DNA of 59,248 nucleotides from the NCBI GenBank assembly GCA_044375955.1, contig JBILLS010000007.1, positions 1 to 59,248 of the forward strand. Reading direction: 5' to 3'. This DNA is from VGCC01 sp044375955. Its GTDB lineage: Bacteria > Actinomycetota > Actinomycetes > S36-B12. Positions 51,510-58,785 of the stretch are shown piece after piece (position 1 is the first letter of the stretch; the number at the start of each line of letters is the position of its first letter). Under the pieces are notes generated by a model. That model ran no database searches, was not told the DNA's origin, and worked only from the letters and a program-made list of their open reading frames with translations. Both the position numbers and the translations under genes were made by a program.

Positions 51510-51971
51510 TCAACTCCGTGGCGGTGCCATGTCGAAGAACTGCTGGCCGAGGCGAAGGACCTGCGCATCGGTCAGATCGTCGACATCGACCCGAACATCT
51601 CCAAGGATGCGGCGAGCAATCTCCCGGTCGTGCTTTTCGACATACGTGATGAACTGATGCGAGGCATTCGCCTTACCCGAGCCGTGTCCAAGGACCAGGA
51701 TGGCCTGAGCGCCCCGAAGTTGCTGCGCCAGGGAGCGCCACACTTCAACGTCGTCGGGGTCGTAATACCCGCTCAGCGTTCCCGCCTTCGAGTGCAGATG
51801 TCGGTGATAGCCCCGGGGATCCGAGGGAACGACTCGCTCGGGCCGAGGAGAGCCATCGAGGACGTAGATGCGGGATTCCGCATAGTCGATAGCGACCACC
51901 ACGAAGTGATCGACCACATCGACAAGGTCCGAGACCCCGTGGGGATTGGGAACTTCCACCGGCTCGCTCAT
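51510..51971 (-). CDS. eRF1-domain-like protein (bacterial 'translational machinery protein' type)
   Basis: 153 residues. FVVVAIDYAESRIYVLDGSPRPERVVPSDPRGYHRHLHSKAG, then AILVLGHGSGKANASHQFITYVEKHDREIARRIL and VDDLTDAQVLRLGQQFF. The beta-strand opening 'hxVVxIDxxxARIY', the HRHLHSKAG loop and the 'LVLGHGxGK' turn resemble small bacterial proteins related to eRF1/pelota domain 3. The ATG at 51971 overlaps the preceding gene by four bases. It may bind the ribosome or assist rescue or hibernation; this is inference. No GGQ hydrolysis motif is present. Confidence 0.5.
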   Translation of the reverse strand: MSEPVEVPNPHGVSDLVDVVDHFVVVAIDYAESRIYVLDGSPRPERVVPSDPRGYHRHLHSKAGTLSGYYDPDDVEVWRSLAQQLRGAQAILVLGHGSGKANASHQFITYVEKHDREIARRILGDVRVDVDDLTDAQVLRLGQQFFDMAPPRS

Positions 51972-52261
51972 GCGCCCGGCTCCAGGCCGGCGGAAGACAG
52001 CATGTGCCGAAGATCGATCACCTGCTGGGTCGTGAGCTCTTTGCCGTGATTGGGATCGAACACCTGCATTTGGTCGCCGATGATGATGTGCCATGAACCG
52101 TTGTGCTTCTCTTCGAGGGTCCCCACCGCATCTAGGAGCGTTGTCACGTCATGCCAGGTCAGACTGTGGCTGACCGGATGAGCGAACACCTTCTCGAGGA
52201 CGGAGATCTGCTTGTGATTGAGGTGATGCCCACCGATGTCGTGGCCCTGTGATTTCGTCAT
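51968..52261 (-). CDS. Small HicA-like (dsRBD-fold) protein
   Basis: 97 residues, His-rich N-terminus (GHDIGGHHLNHKQ). The core VLEKVFAHPVSHSLTWHDVTTLLDAVGTLEEKHNGSWHIIIGD then VFDPNHGKELTTQQVIDLRHMLSSAGL has the helix-strand-strand-helix order and the 'HGKEL...L..LL..AG' ending of HicA-type RNA-binding folds. No HicB partner is nearby; instead the eRF1-like gene follows with an ATGA overlap. The ATG at 52261 is fixed by TAGACT six bases upstream. It heads the transcript that runs into dxr. Confidence 0.5.
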   Translation of the reverse strand: MTKSQGHDIGGHHLNHKQISVLEKVFAHPVSHSLTWHDVTTLLDAVGTLEEKHNGSWHIIIGDQMQVFDPNHGKELTTQQVIDLRHMLSSAGLEPGA

Positions 52262-52267
52262 CCGCGC

Positions 52268-52273
52268 AGTCTA
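52268..52273 (-). promoter_or_regulatory. Leaderless -10 element, small-gene pair and dxr operon
   Basis: TAGACT on the minus strand, six bases (GCGCGG), then the ATG at 52261. Confidence 0.6.
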
Positions 52274-52281
52274 GGGCGCCG

Positions 52282-53745
52282 CTACAGGTCGAGGTCGGTC
52301 AAGACCAGGACCTTGTCGTACGTGAGATCCTGCATCGCGAACCGGAGTCCTTCCCTGCCCACTCCCGATGCCTTGATCCCGCCGTAGGGCATCTGGTCCG
52401 CGCGGAACGTGGGTGCATCGCCGATGATGACACCGCCCACATCCAGTTCACGATGGGCACGGAAGATCTTCTGGATATCGTGCGTGAAGACACCCGTCTG
52501 CAAGCCAAACCGGGAATCATTCACCAGTGAAATGCCCTCGTCGAAGTCCTTGATGGTCTGTATCGACATCACCGGCCCGAAAACTTCCTCGCAGGACAAC
52601 TTCACATGCGGTGACACGTTCGCGAGAAGCGTCGGATCGATGAAAGTCCCAGCACGGCTACCACCTGCCAGCACAGTGGCACCGGCATCGACCGCCTCGT
52701 CGATCCAGGTCATCACACGATCGGCAGCCGATTCACTGATCACCGGACCCACAACCGTGGCTGGATCCCAGACATCGCCGCTCGGAAGATCGCGTACCGC
52801 AGCAGTCAATTTCGGGATGAATCGATCCGCGACGCCCTGTTCCACGAATACGCGCTGTACCGAGACGCACGTCTGCCCCGCTTGCGAATTTCCATACATC
52901 GCGATGCGCTGGGCAGCCCAGGCGATATCCGCGTCGCTCGCGTAGTCATCGAGCACGATGGCCGCGGCATTACCCCCCAGTTCGAGGATCACGTGCTTGT
53001 CCGCGACCTCCCTCTTGATGGAGAACCCGACAGCCTCCGAGCCCGTGAACGAGATCACGGGGAGTCGAGGATCGGCCACGAGTCTGGGCGCGATGTCGTT
53101 CCCGACGGGGAGAACGGAGAACATGCCGGCCGGGAGGTCCGTCTCGGCAAGTAGTTCACCGAGCAGGAGCGCACCCAGAGGTGTCGCGGGTGCAGGCTTG
53201 ATGATGATCGGCGCCCCCACCGCGATTGCAGGCGCGACCTTGTGGGCGACGAGATTGATCGGGAAGTTGAAGGGCGAGATCCCGAGGACCGGGCCGTAGG
53301 GAAAGCGGCGAATGATGGCGGCGCGCCGTTCCGTCGCCTTCTCCGTGTCGAGGCGCTGGAACTCGCCATTGAACCGACGCGCCTCCTCCGCCGCCCATCG
53401 GAAGGTCGACACAGCACGGGTCGCCTCTGCCCGCGCCCAGGTGATCGGCTTTCCGTTCTCGGACGTGATGAGCGCGGCCACCTCCTCGATGCGGCTCGCG
53501 AGACCCAGGGAGACATGCATGAGGGCATCAGCCCGAGTGGCCGCCGACATCGCCCGCGCGGCACCGCGCACCGCCCACGCCGCTGCGAGAGCGTCCTCGG
53601 TGGCCTGCTCGTCGGGAACATGGACCCTGCCCACGACGGAGCCGTCACCGGGATGCACCACATCGCGGAGGTCGCTCCCCCTCCAGGGGAGTCCCGCGAC
53701 GAGGCTCGGCCAGTCGCGCACAGGTGCCGGCGATCCCTGGGACAT
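52282..53745 (-). CDS. NAD(P)-dependent aldehyde dehydrogenase
   Basis: 487 residues. Catalytic Cys293 (AGQTCVSVQRVF), Glu255 (LELGGNAA) and Asn160 (SPFNFPINL); coenzyme loop VISFTGSEAVG. Divergent from the aminotransferase gene, so succinate-semialdehyde or another omega-aldehyde from polyamine breakdown is the likely substrate; GapN-like or lactaldehyde-type relatives cannot be excluded. The ATG at 53745 is fixed by TAGCGT six bases upstream. Confidence 0.88.
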   Translation of the reverse strand: MSQGSPAPVRDWPSLVAGLPWRGSDLRDVVHPGDGSVVGRVHVPDEQATEDALAAAWAVRGAARAMSAATRADALMHVSLGLASRIEEVAALITSENGKPITWARAEATRAVSTFRWAAEEARRFNGEFQRLDTEKATERRAAIIRRFPYGPVLGISPFNFPINLVAHKVAPAIAVGAPIIIKPAPATPLGALLLGELLAETDLPAGMFSVLPVGNDIAPRLVADPRLPVISFTGSEAVGFSIKREVADKHVILELGGNAAAIVLDDYASDADIAWAAQRIAMYGNSQAGQTCVSVQRVFVEQGVADRFIPKLTAAVRDLPSGDVWDPATVVGPVISESAADRVMTWIDEAVDAGATVLAGGSRAGTFIDPTLLANVSPHVKLSCEEVFGPVMSIQTIKDFDEGISLVNDSRFGLQTGVFTHDIQKIFRAHRELDVGGVIIGDAPTFRADQMPYGGIKASGVGREGLRFAMQDLTYDKVLVLTDLDL

Positions 53746-53751
53746 GCGCAC

Positions 53752-53757
53752 ACGCTA
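53752..53757 (-). promoter_or_regulatory. Leaderless -10 element of the aldehyde dehydrogenase gene
   Basis: TAGCGT on the minus strand, six bases (GTGCGC), then the ATG at 53745. The rest of the 85-base divergent gap carries a TACGCT hexamer before gabT. Confidence 0.6.
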
Positions 53758-53830
53758 CCCAGGACGTTCGGACCCTTACGAGCAGCGGTGGAGGCGTGCG
53801 GCCCTACGCTAGGAGTGCAAAGGAGGCCCC

Positions 53831-55174
53831 ATGACCGCAGTGTCCGTCGACAACGGGATCGCACAGGAGCGCCGTCTCGTCACGCCCATCCCCGGCCCCG
53901 CATCCACTGCCCTCCTGGCGCGCAAGGACGGGGCGGTCTCCGCCGGAGTCGGAGTCACCCTGCCGGTCTTCATCGAGAAGGCGGGTGGCGGAGTGCTCGT
54001 CGACGTGGATGGAAACTCCCTGATCGACCTGGGTTCAGGTATCGCAGTGACGACGGTCGGCAACGCCAACCCCTACGTCGCAGACGCCGTCGCCATGCAG
54101 GCGCATGCGTTCACGCACACGTGTTTCATGGTCACCCCCTACGTGGGGTACATCGAGGTGTGCGAAGCCCTCAACCGACTCACACCGGGTGATCACCCCA
54201 AGCGGAGTGCACTCTTCAACTCAGGTGCCGAGGCGGTGGAGAACGCCGTCAAGGTCGCGCGGAGCTTCACGGGGCGACAAGCGATCGTTGTCCTCGAGCA
54301 TGGCTACCACGGCCGCACCAACCTCACGATGGGTATGACCGCGAAGAACATGCCGTACAAGCACTCCTTCGGCCCGTTCGCCCCGGAGATCTACCGCGTG
54401 CCCGCGAGTTATCCCTTCCGGGATGGACCTCACGGGGGCAAGGAGGTCGCGCAGTGGGCGACCACTCGCATCGAGAAGGAGATCGGCGGAGGCAACGTGG
54501 CGGCGATCATCGTCGAGCCGATCCAGGGCGAGGGTGGCTTCATCGTTCCCGCACCGGGCTATCTCACGGCGATGGCCGAATTCGCCAAAGCCAACGGAAT
54601 CGTCTTCGTCGCCGATGAGATCCAGTCGGGCTTCTGTCGCTCGGGTGACTGGTTTGCCTCGGAGCACGAGGGCATCGTCCCCGACCTCATCACCACCGCC
54701 AAGGGGATCGCAGGTGGCATGCCGTTGTCCGGGCTCACGGGGCGCGCGGACATCATGGACGCGGTCCACGCCGGTGGCCTCGGTGGCACGTATGGCGGCA
54801 ATCCCGTCGCCTGCGCTGGTGCCCTGGGCGCGATTCGGTGGATGGAGGAGAACGATGCCTGCGGGCGTGCGCGCGAGATCGAATCGATCATGGTGCCGAG
54901 GCTCCGAGATATCCAGGCGAACTTCCCGCAGATCGGTGACATTCGGGGCCGGGGGGCCATGCTCGCCATCGAGCTCGTGGAGCCGGGCACGACCAATCCG
55001 CATCCGGTACTGGCAGCCGATCTCAACAAGTTCTGCCACAGGAACGGCATCGTCACCTTGACGACGGGCACCTACGGCAACGTGTTCCGATTCCTGCCGC
55101 CACTCACGATGCCGCATCACCTCCTCGAGGAGGCGCTGTCTGTCCTGCAGCAGGGATTCGAGGAGTGCGCCTAG
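53831..55174 (+). CDS. gabT: 4-aminobutyrate (GABA) aminotransferase-type PLP enzyme
   Basis: 447 residues. Schiff-base Lys291 (TTAKGIAGGMPLSG), PLP-stacking FNSGAEAVENAVK and the ADEIQSGF aspartate near 262; class III omega-aminotransferase fold. GABA is favoured over ornithine or putrescine by close likeness to GabT (RTNLTMGMTAKNMPYKHSFGPFAPEIYR). AAAGGAGGCC before the ATG gives a leadered start. With the adjacent dehydrogenase it would turn GABA to succinate. Confidence 0.88.
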   Translation: MTAVSVDNGIAQERRLVTPIPGPASTALLARKDGAVSAGVGVTLPVFIEKAGGGVLVDVDGNSLIDLGSGIAVTTVGNANPYVADAVAMQAHAFTHTCFMVTPYVGYIEVCEALNRLTPGDHPKRSALFNSGAEAVENAVKVARSFTGRQAIVVLEHGYHGRTNLTMGMTAKNMPYKHSFGPFAPEIYRVPASYPFRDGPHGGKEVAQWATTRIEKEIGGGNVAAIIVEPIQGEGGFIVPAPGYLTAMAEFAKANGIVFVADEIQSGFCRSGDWFASEHEGIVPDLITTAKGIAGGMPLSGLTGRADIMDAVHAGGLGGTYGGNPVACAGALGAIRWMEENDACGRAREIESIMVPRLRDIQANFPQIGDIRGRGAMLAIELVEPGTTNPHPVLAADLNKFCHRNGIVTLTTGTYGNVFRFLPPLTMPHHLLEEALSVLQQGFEECA

Positions 55175-55323
55175 TCCAGGCCACCGATGCGCTGGCCGAA
55201 CCCGTCTCGCATCAGCAATAGGTACGGGATCGAGTCGATTGCCTCGAGGCCTAGAACACCGGTCCCCTGCCTCACGGGTCGTCCGTCGACTTCACCACAC
55301 GTGCCGCCGGACAGTGACGACAC
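55171..55323 (-). CDS. Possible small open frame in the gabT-ureohydrolase gap
   Basis: GTG to TAG, 50 codons, ending GFGQRIGGLD, with a preceding Leu/Ile/Tyr stretch and GC-rich third positions. No Shine-Dalgarno or leaderless -10 is visible, the GTG lies inside a hairpin and I recognise no family. It could be a relic of a longer gene or chance. Confidence 0.2.
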   Translation of the reverse strand: MSSLSGGTCGEVDGRPVRQGTGVLGLEAIDSIPYLLLMRDGFGQRIGGLD

Positions 55324-55340
55324 GTGGCAGCCACGTCGTC
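55316..55340. terminator. Hairpin, candidate bidirectional terminator
   Basis: GACGAC-AC-GTGG pairs with CCAC-GTCGTC across a CAG loop: ten base pairs with a two-base bulge. It is placed between convergent gabT and the ureohydrolase gene. No U-tract. Confidence 0.4.
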
Positions 55341-55361
55341 GCTGAGTGCTGCCGACGTTCC

Positions 55362-55376
55362 GACGCCTGCGGCGTC
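55362..55376. terminator. Second hairpin in the same convergent gap
   Basis: GACGCC/GGCGTC, six perfect base pairs with a TGC loop, 22 bases beyond the ureohydrolase stop. No U-tract on either strand. Confidence 0.4.
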
Positions 55377-55397
55377 ATATCAGTACTTGCACGACTG

Positions 55398-56399
55398 CTA
55401 GCGACCCTCCAGCAGTCCAGCCTCGGGATCCCAGGTGCCACCGGCCTTGCGCTTGGCCATACCGCTCAGCGCCTCCAGGACCACACGATTCCCGAGGATC
55501 GCAGTGATGTCGGCGTGGTCGAAGGGGGGTGACACCTCGACAACATCGATTCCGACGAGGGGGACTTCGAAGGCGATCCGTCGCACCGCGTCCAGGAGCT
55601 GCCGCGACGTGAGCCCACCGGGTTCGGGGGTGCCGGTTCCCGGAGCGGACCCGGGGTCCACCACATCGATGTCGACTGAGAGGAAGACCCCGTCGCACTC
55701 GTCCATCGCAGCGGCCAGGACCTCGTCGAGGACGGTATCGAAACCGCGCGCACCGATCTCGGTCATCTCGTAGGACCGCATCCGCTGCTGGGCCATCCAC
55801 TCCAGGACCTCGGGTGGGGGCCAGTATCCGCGAAGTCCGATCTGGAAGAACCGGTCGCCGCGTGCGGCCCCCGATTCGATGAGTCGACGCATAGGCTGCC
55901 CATGCCCAATGAGGGACCCGAACTCGATGTCTCCGGTATCCGCGTGAGCATCGAAGTGGATGACCGAGATACGACCCCACCCGCGGGCGCGGGCGACCCC
56001 GGTCACATCGGGCCACGTGATCGTGTGATCGCCACCAAGGACGAGCGGCACGGCACCGGTCGACGCGATCGTCTCCACAACTTTCTCGAGGTTGCCACAT
56101 GACCGCGCGGCATCACCCGAGAACATCTCCACATCCCCGGCGTCCACGACGCCCAGATCCTTGAGACCGTCGACGCGTAGAGCGAGGGACGGGCGGGAGC
56201 CGTCATGCCCGAGGTAACACGCCGCACGCATGGCGCCGGGACCGAAACGTGCGCCCGATCGATAGGAGGTTCCACCATCGAAGGGTGCACCGAGGATGAC
56301 GACGTCGGCCCCGGCGAACGTGGCAGGGTCGTCCACATCGGCCTCGGGGACCCCCAAGAAGGTGTAGTCCGGGCCGAACTGACTGCCGTACCGCGCCAT
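55398..56399 (-). CDS. Agmatinase/guanidinobutyrase-family ureohydrolase
   Basis: 333 residues. Binuclear Mn ligands: GGDHT (His125), HFDAHADT (Asp150, His152, Asp154) and SVDIDVVDP. It removes urea from a guanidino compound, agmatine giving putrescine or guanidinobutyrate giving GABA. The second would feed the adjacent GabT directly. The ATG at 56399 is fixed by TAGGGT six bases upstream. Confidence 0.85.
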   Translation of the reverse strand: MARYGSQFGPDYTFLGVPEADVDDPATFAGADVVILGAPFDGGTSYRSGARFGPGAMRAACYLGHDGSRPSLALRVDGLKDLGVVDAGDVEMFSGDAARSCGNLEKVVETIASTGAVPLVLGGDHTITWPDVTGVARARGWGRISVIHFDAHADTGDIEFGSLIGHGQPMRRLIESGAARGDRFFQIGLRGYWPPPEVLEWMAQQRMRSYEMTEIGARGFDTVLDEVLAAAMDECDGVFLSVDIDVVDPGSAPGTGTPEPGGLTSRQLLDAVRRIAFEVPLVGIDVVEVSPPFDHADITAILGNRVVLEALSGMAKRKAGGTWDPEAGLLEGR

Positions 56400-56405
56400 G
56401 TCTCG

Positions 56406-56411
56406 ACCCTA
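56406..56411 (-). promoter_or_regulatory. Leaderless -10 element of the ureohydrolase gene
   Basis: TAGGGT on the minus strand, six bases (CGAGAC), then the ATG at 56399. Confidence 0.6.
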
Positions 56412-56418
56412 TCCGTGC

Positions 56419-57834
56419 TCAGGAATCGAAACCCATCCCGAGCCTGTCCAGCAGGCGCAGCCAGAGGTTCCTGCGACCCCGAACGTCGGCCTTCTGCAAC
56501 GAGAGGGTCGTCCACTTGATTCCGAGTGAGCGCAGAGGTTCCGGTGGGAACGGGAGAGGCTTGGTCTGCACCATTTCGAGTCGCGTGCGTTGCGTATCCC
56601 GGCCCCCGAGTAGATCGAGCATCACGTGGGCCGCGAAGCGACTGGAGCCGACACCGAGGCCCGTGAACCCCGCGGCGTAGGCGACCTTGCCCTCCGCTTC
56701 CGTTCCCCAGAAAGCAGTGAACCGGGAGCAGGTGTCGATCGCGCCTCCCCAGGCATGGGAGAAACGGACACCCTCCAACTGCGGGAACGTCTGCAGGAAA
56801 TGCGTTGCGAGCCGACGGTAGCTGTCCTCGTCGTTTTCGAACTGTGGCCCGAATCCGTTGCCGGAGTGATAGACCGCGTCGTACCCACCCCAGAGGATCC
56901 GGCCGTCGTCCGTGGGCCGGTAATAGTGGAATTGGTTGCCCACATCACTCAGCCCTTCGCGTCCGGCCCACCCCAGCGACGCCCACTGCGCGTCGCTGAG
57001 GGGCTCGGTCATGAGGACGTAGTCGTAGACAGGCACAACCCGATGTCGGACGGCCGGGATCACACTCGGGAACGCATTGGTCGCAACGATGACCCGTCGC
57101 GCCACGACCCGACCATGTGCGAGGTTCAGCGCAACTCGATCGCCGAGATCCTCGAAGTCGAGCACCTCACTGTTCTCGTGGATGCGGACACCACGGAGCT
57201 CCGCTACCTGTTCCATGCCCCAGGCCAGCCGTGCCGGATCCACGAGTGCGACACCACGATGATCGAAAAGACCGGCGAGGTAGGACGGAGAGTGGATCAT
57301 CGACGTTATGGCGTCGCGGTCGAGATACTGGGCCCCCACTCCCATCGACCGCAACTCCCGGAACTCGTGCTGCAACTCCTGAACCTGATGAGGGGCGACC
57401 GCCACCGCGACATCGCCGCACCTGCGGAAGTCACACCCGATTCGATTGAGGGCAACGAACCTCTCGATGTCATCGAGATTGCGCATCCCGAGCTCCAGCA
57501 ACGTCGACATCTCGGTGGGCCATCGCGACAGACCATTTCCGAACCCATGGGTGAGACTCGCGGAGACGAATCCCCCGTTCCGGCCTGTGCCCCCGTCACC
57601 GATGCGTCCCCGCTCCAGCAGCATGACGTCGCTCCCGAGATCCACATCATTGGCGAGCAGTGCGCTCCACAGCCCGGTGAACCCACCGCCGACGATGACC
57701 AGATCGGCGGTCGTGTCACCGATGAGGTGCTCATGGGCCGGGGGTCGGTCGGGGCGGTCCAGCCAAAACACCCGGCGCTGGACATCGCGCAGCGCGGCCT
57801 CGGCCTCGACGGTGGGCGTGGTGGCGAATCGCAT
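56419..57834 (-). CDS. FAD-dependent amine oxidase of the DAO family (PuuB-like)
   Basis: 471 residues. N-terminal FAD-binding LVIVGGGFTGLWSALL, GDGGTGRNGGFVSASL, and C-terminal AYAAGFTGLGVGSSRFAAHVMLDLL. It matches DadA/PuuB-type oxidases; near PotB/PotC permeases a (gamma-glutamyl)putrescine or polyamine substrate is likely. The ATG at 57834 is chosen from family length; a GTG at 57906 would add an Arg/Gly/Pro-rich 24-residue leader over a hairpin. A TACGAT hexamer at 57921-57926 may be its promoter. Confidence 0.82.
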   Translation of the reverse strand: MRFATTPTVEAEAALRDVQRRVFWLDRPDRPPAHEHLIGDTTADLVIVGGGFTGLWSALLANDVDLGSDVMLLERGRIGDGGTGRNGGFVSASLTHGFGNGLSRWPTEMSTLLELGMRNLDDIERFVALNRIGCDFRRCGDVAVAVAPHQVQELQHEFRELRSMGVGAQYLDRDAITSMIHSPSYLAGLFDHRGVALVDPARLAWGMEQVAELRGVRIHENSEVLDFEDLGDRVALNLAHGRVVARRVIVATNAFPSVIPAVRHRVVPVYDYVLMTEPLSDAQWASLGWAGREGLSDVGNQFHYYRPTDDGRILWGGYDAVYHSGNGFGPQFENDEDSYRRLATHFLQTFPQLEGVRFSHAWGGAIDTCSRFTAFWGTEAEGKVAYAAGFTGLGVGSSRFAAHVMLDLLGGRDTQRTRLEMVQTKPLPFPPEPLRSLGIKWTTLSLQKADVRGRRNLWLRLLDRLGMGFDS

Positions 57835-57861
57835 GAAGGCTTCCAGGGCTGGTCGGGACGC

Positions 57862-57889
57862 GGGACGCGGCCGACCGCCGCGCCGTCCC
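57862..57889 (-). repeat. Inverted repeat upstream of the amine oxidase
   Basis: GGGACGCGGC pairs with an interrupted GCGGC/GGGAC copy, about ten base pairs with a three-base bulge. It is leader RNA if the ATG at 57834 is used. Confidence 0.35.
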
Positions 57890-57939
57890 ACCAGTCCCTT
57901 CCACACACTCGACTGGCTCGATCGTAACCCGATATCGGA

Positions 57940-58785
57940 CTAGGAGCGAGACATCACATCGACCGTCGCAGGACTTCGATCGGTATCCGGGATCACCTCG
58001 AGCGCCTTGCGCCGGCGGTAGTTCACGAACTGGCTCGTCAGGACGACCGCGAGCGCCACGAGGAACACCAGGGTTGCCAGCGCATTGACCTGGACGGGGA
58101 TACCCCGCTGCGCGGCTCCCCAGATGAAGATCGGGAAGGTAACCAGGGTCCCCGCATTGAAGAAGCTGATGATGAAGTCGTCGAAGCTCAGGGCAAAGCC
58201 CAAAAGCGCCGCCCCGATGATTCCTGGCAGTACCAGGGGAAAGGTCACGTAACGGAACGTCGCCCGGGGGTTCGCGTAGAGGTCCCGGGCGGCCTCCTCG
58301 AGTCGGGGATCGAGTCCCTGGAGTCGAGCCTTCACCGTCACCACGACGAAGGAGATGATGAACATGATGTGCGCGATGATCACCGTGACCTGACCGAGTG
58401 GGAAGCGCAGGTTCAGGAACAGCGCGAGAAGGCTGGAACCCATCACCACTTCCGGTGTGGCCATGGGCAGGAAGATGAGCAGATTGGTCGACGAACGACC
58501 GCGGAAACGGTAACGCACAAGGGCGAAGGCGATCATGGTTCCGAAGATCGTTGCCACGATGGTCGAGATCAGCCCGATCTGAATACTCACGAGGAACGAG
58601 TCGCAAACTCCGGGCACACCGCAGAGGTTCTGCCAGGCATCGGTCGAGAACTGATTCCAGCTGATGTTGAACTTGCCGTCGGGCTTGTTGAAACTCATCA
58701 CCGCGATAACGGCGATCGGAATGAACAGATAGACGAGGACGAGAATGCCCACGATCGCGACCAAGTTCTTCCGGAGCCAGTTCAT
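57940..58785 (-). CDS. potC: Spermidine/putrescine-type ABC transporter permease PotC
   Basis: 281 residues with six TM helices. First TM LVAIVGILVLVYLFIPIAVIAVMSFN; the EAA loop RLEEAARDLYANPRATFRYVTFPLVLPGIIGAALLGFALSFDDFIISFF contacts the ATPase. The FDDF/TTF class is typical of polyamine uptake. The ATG shares one base with the potB stop (TGATG). Confidence 0.9.
   Translation of the reverse strand: MNWLRKNLVAIVGILVLVYLFIPIAVIAVMSFNKPDGKFNISWNQFSTDAWQNLCGVPGVCDSFLVSIQIGLISTIVATIFGTMIAFALVRYRFRGRSSTNLLIFLPMATPEVVMGSSLLALFLNLRFPLGQVTVIIAHIMFIISFVVVTVKARLQGLDPRLEEAARDLYANPRATFRYVTFPLVLPGIIGAALLGFALSFDDFIISFFNAGTLVTFPIFIWGAAQRGIPVQVNALATLVFLVALAVVLTSQFVNYRRRKALEVIPDTDRSPATVDVMSRS

Noticed and set aside
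51968..52261. Classical HicAB toxin-antitoxin locus
   Set aside because: No HicB-like gene is adjacent on either side; the partner is an eRF1-like protein and the likeness to HicA is only partial.
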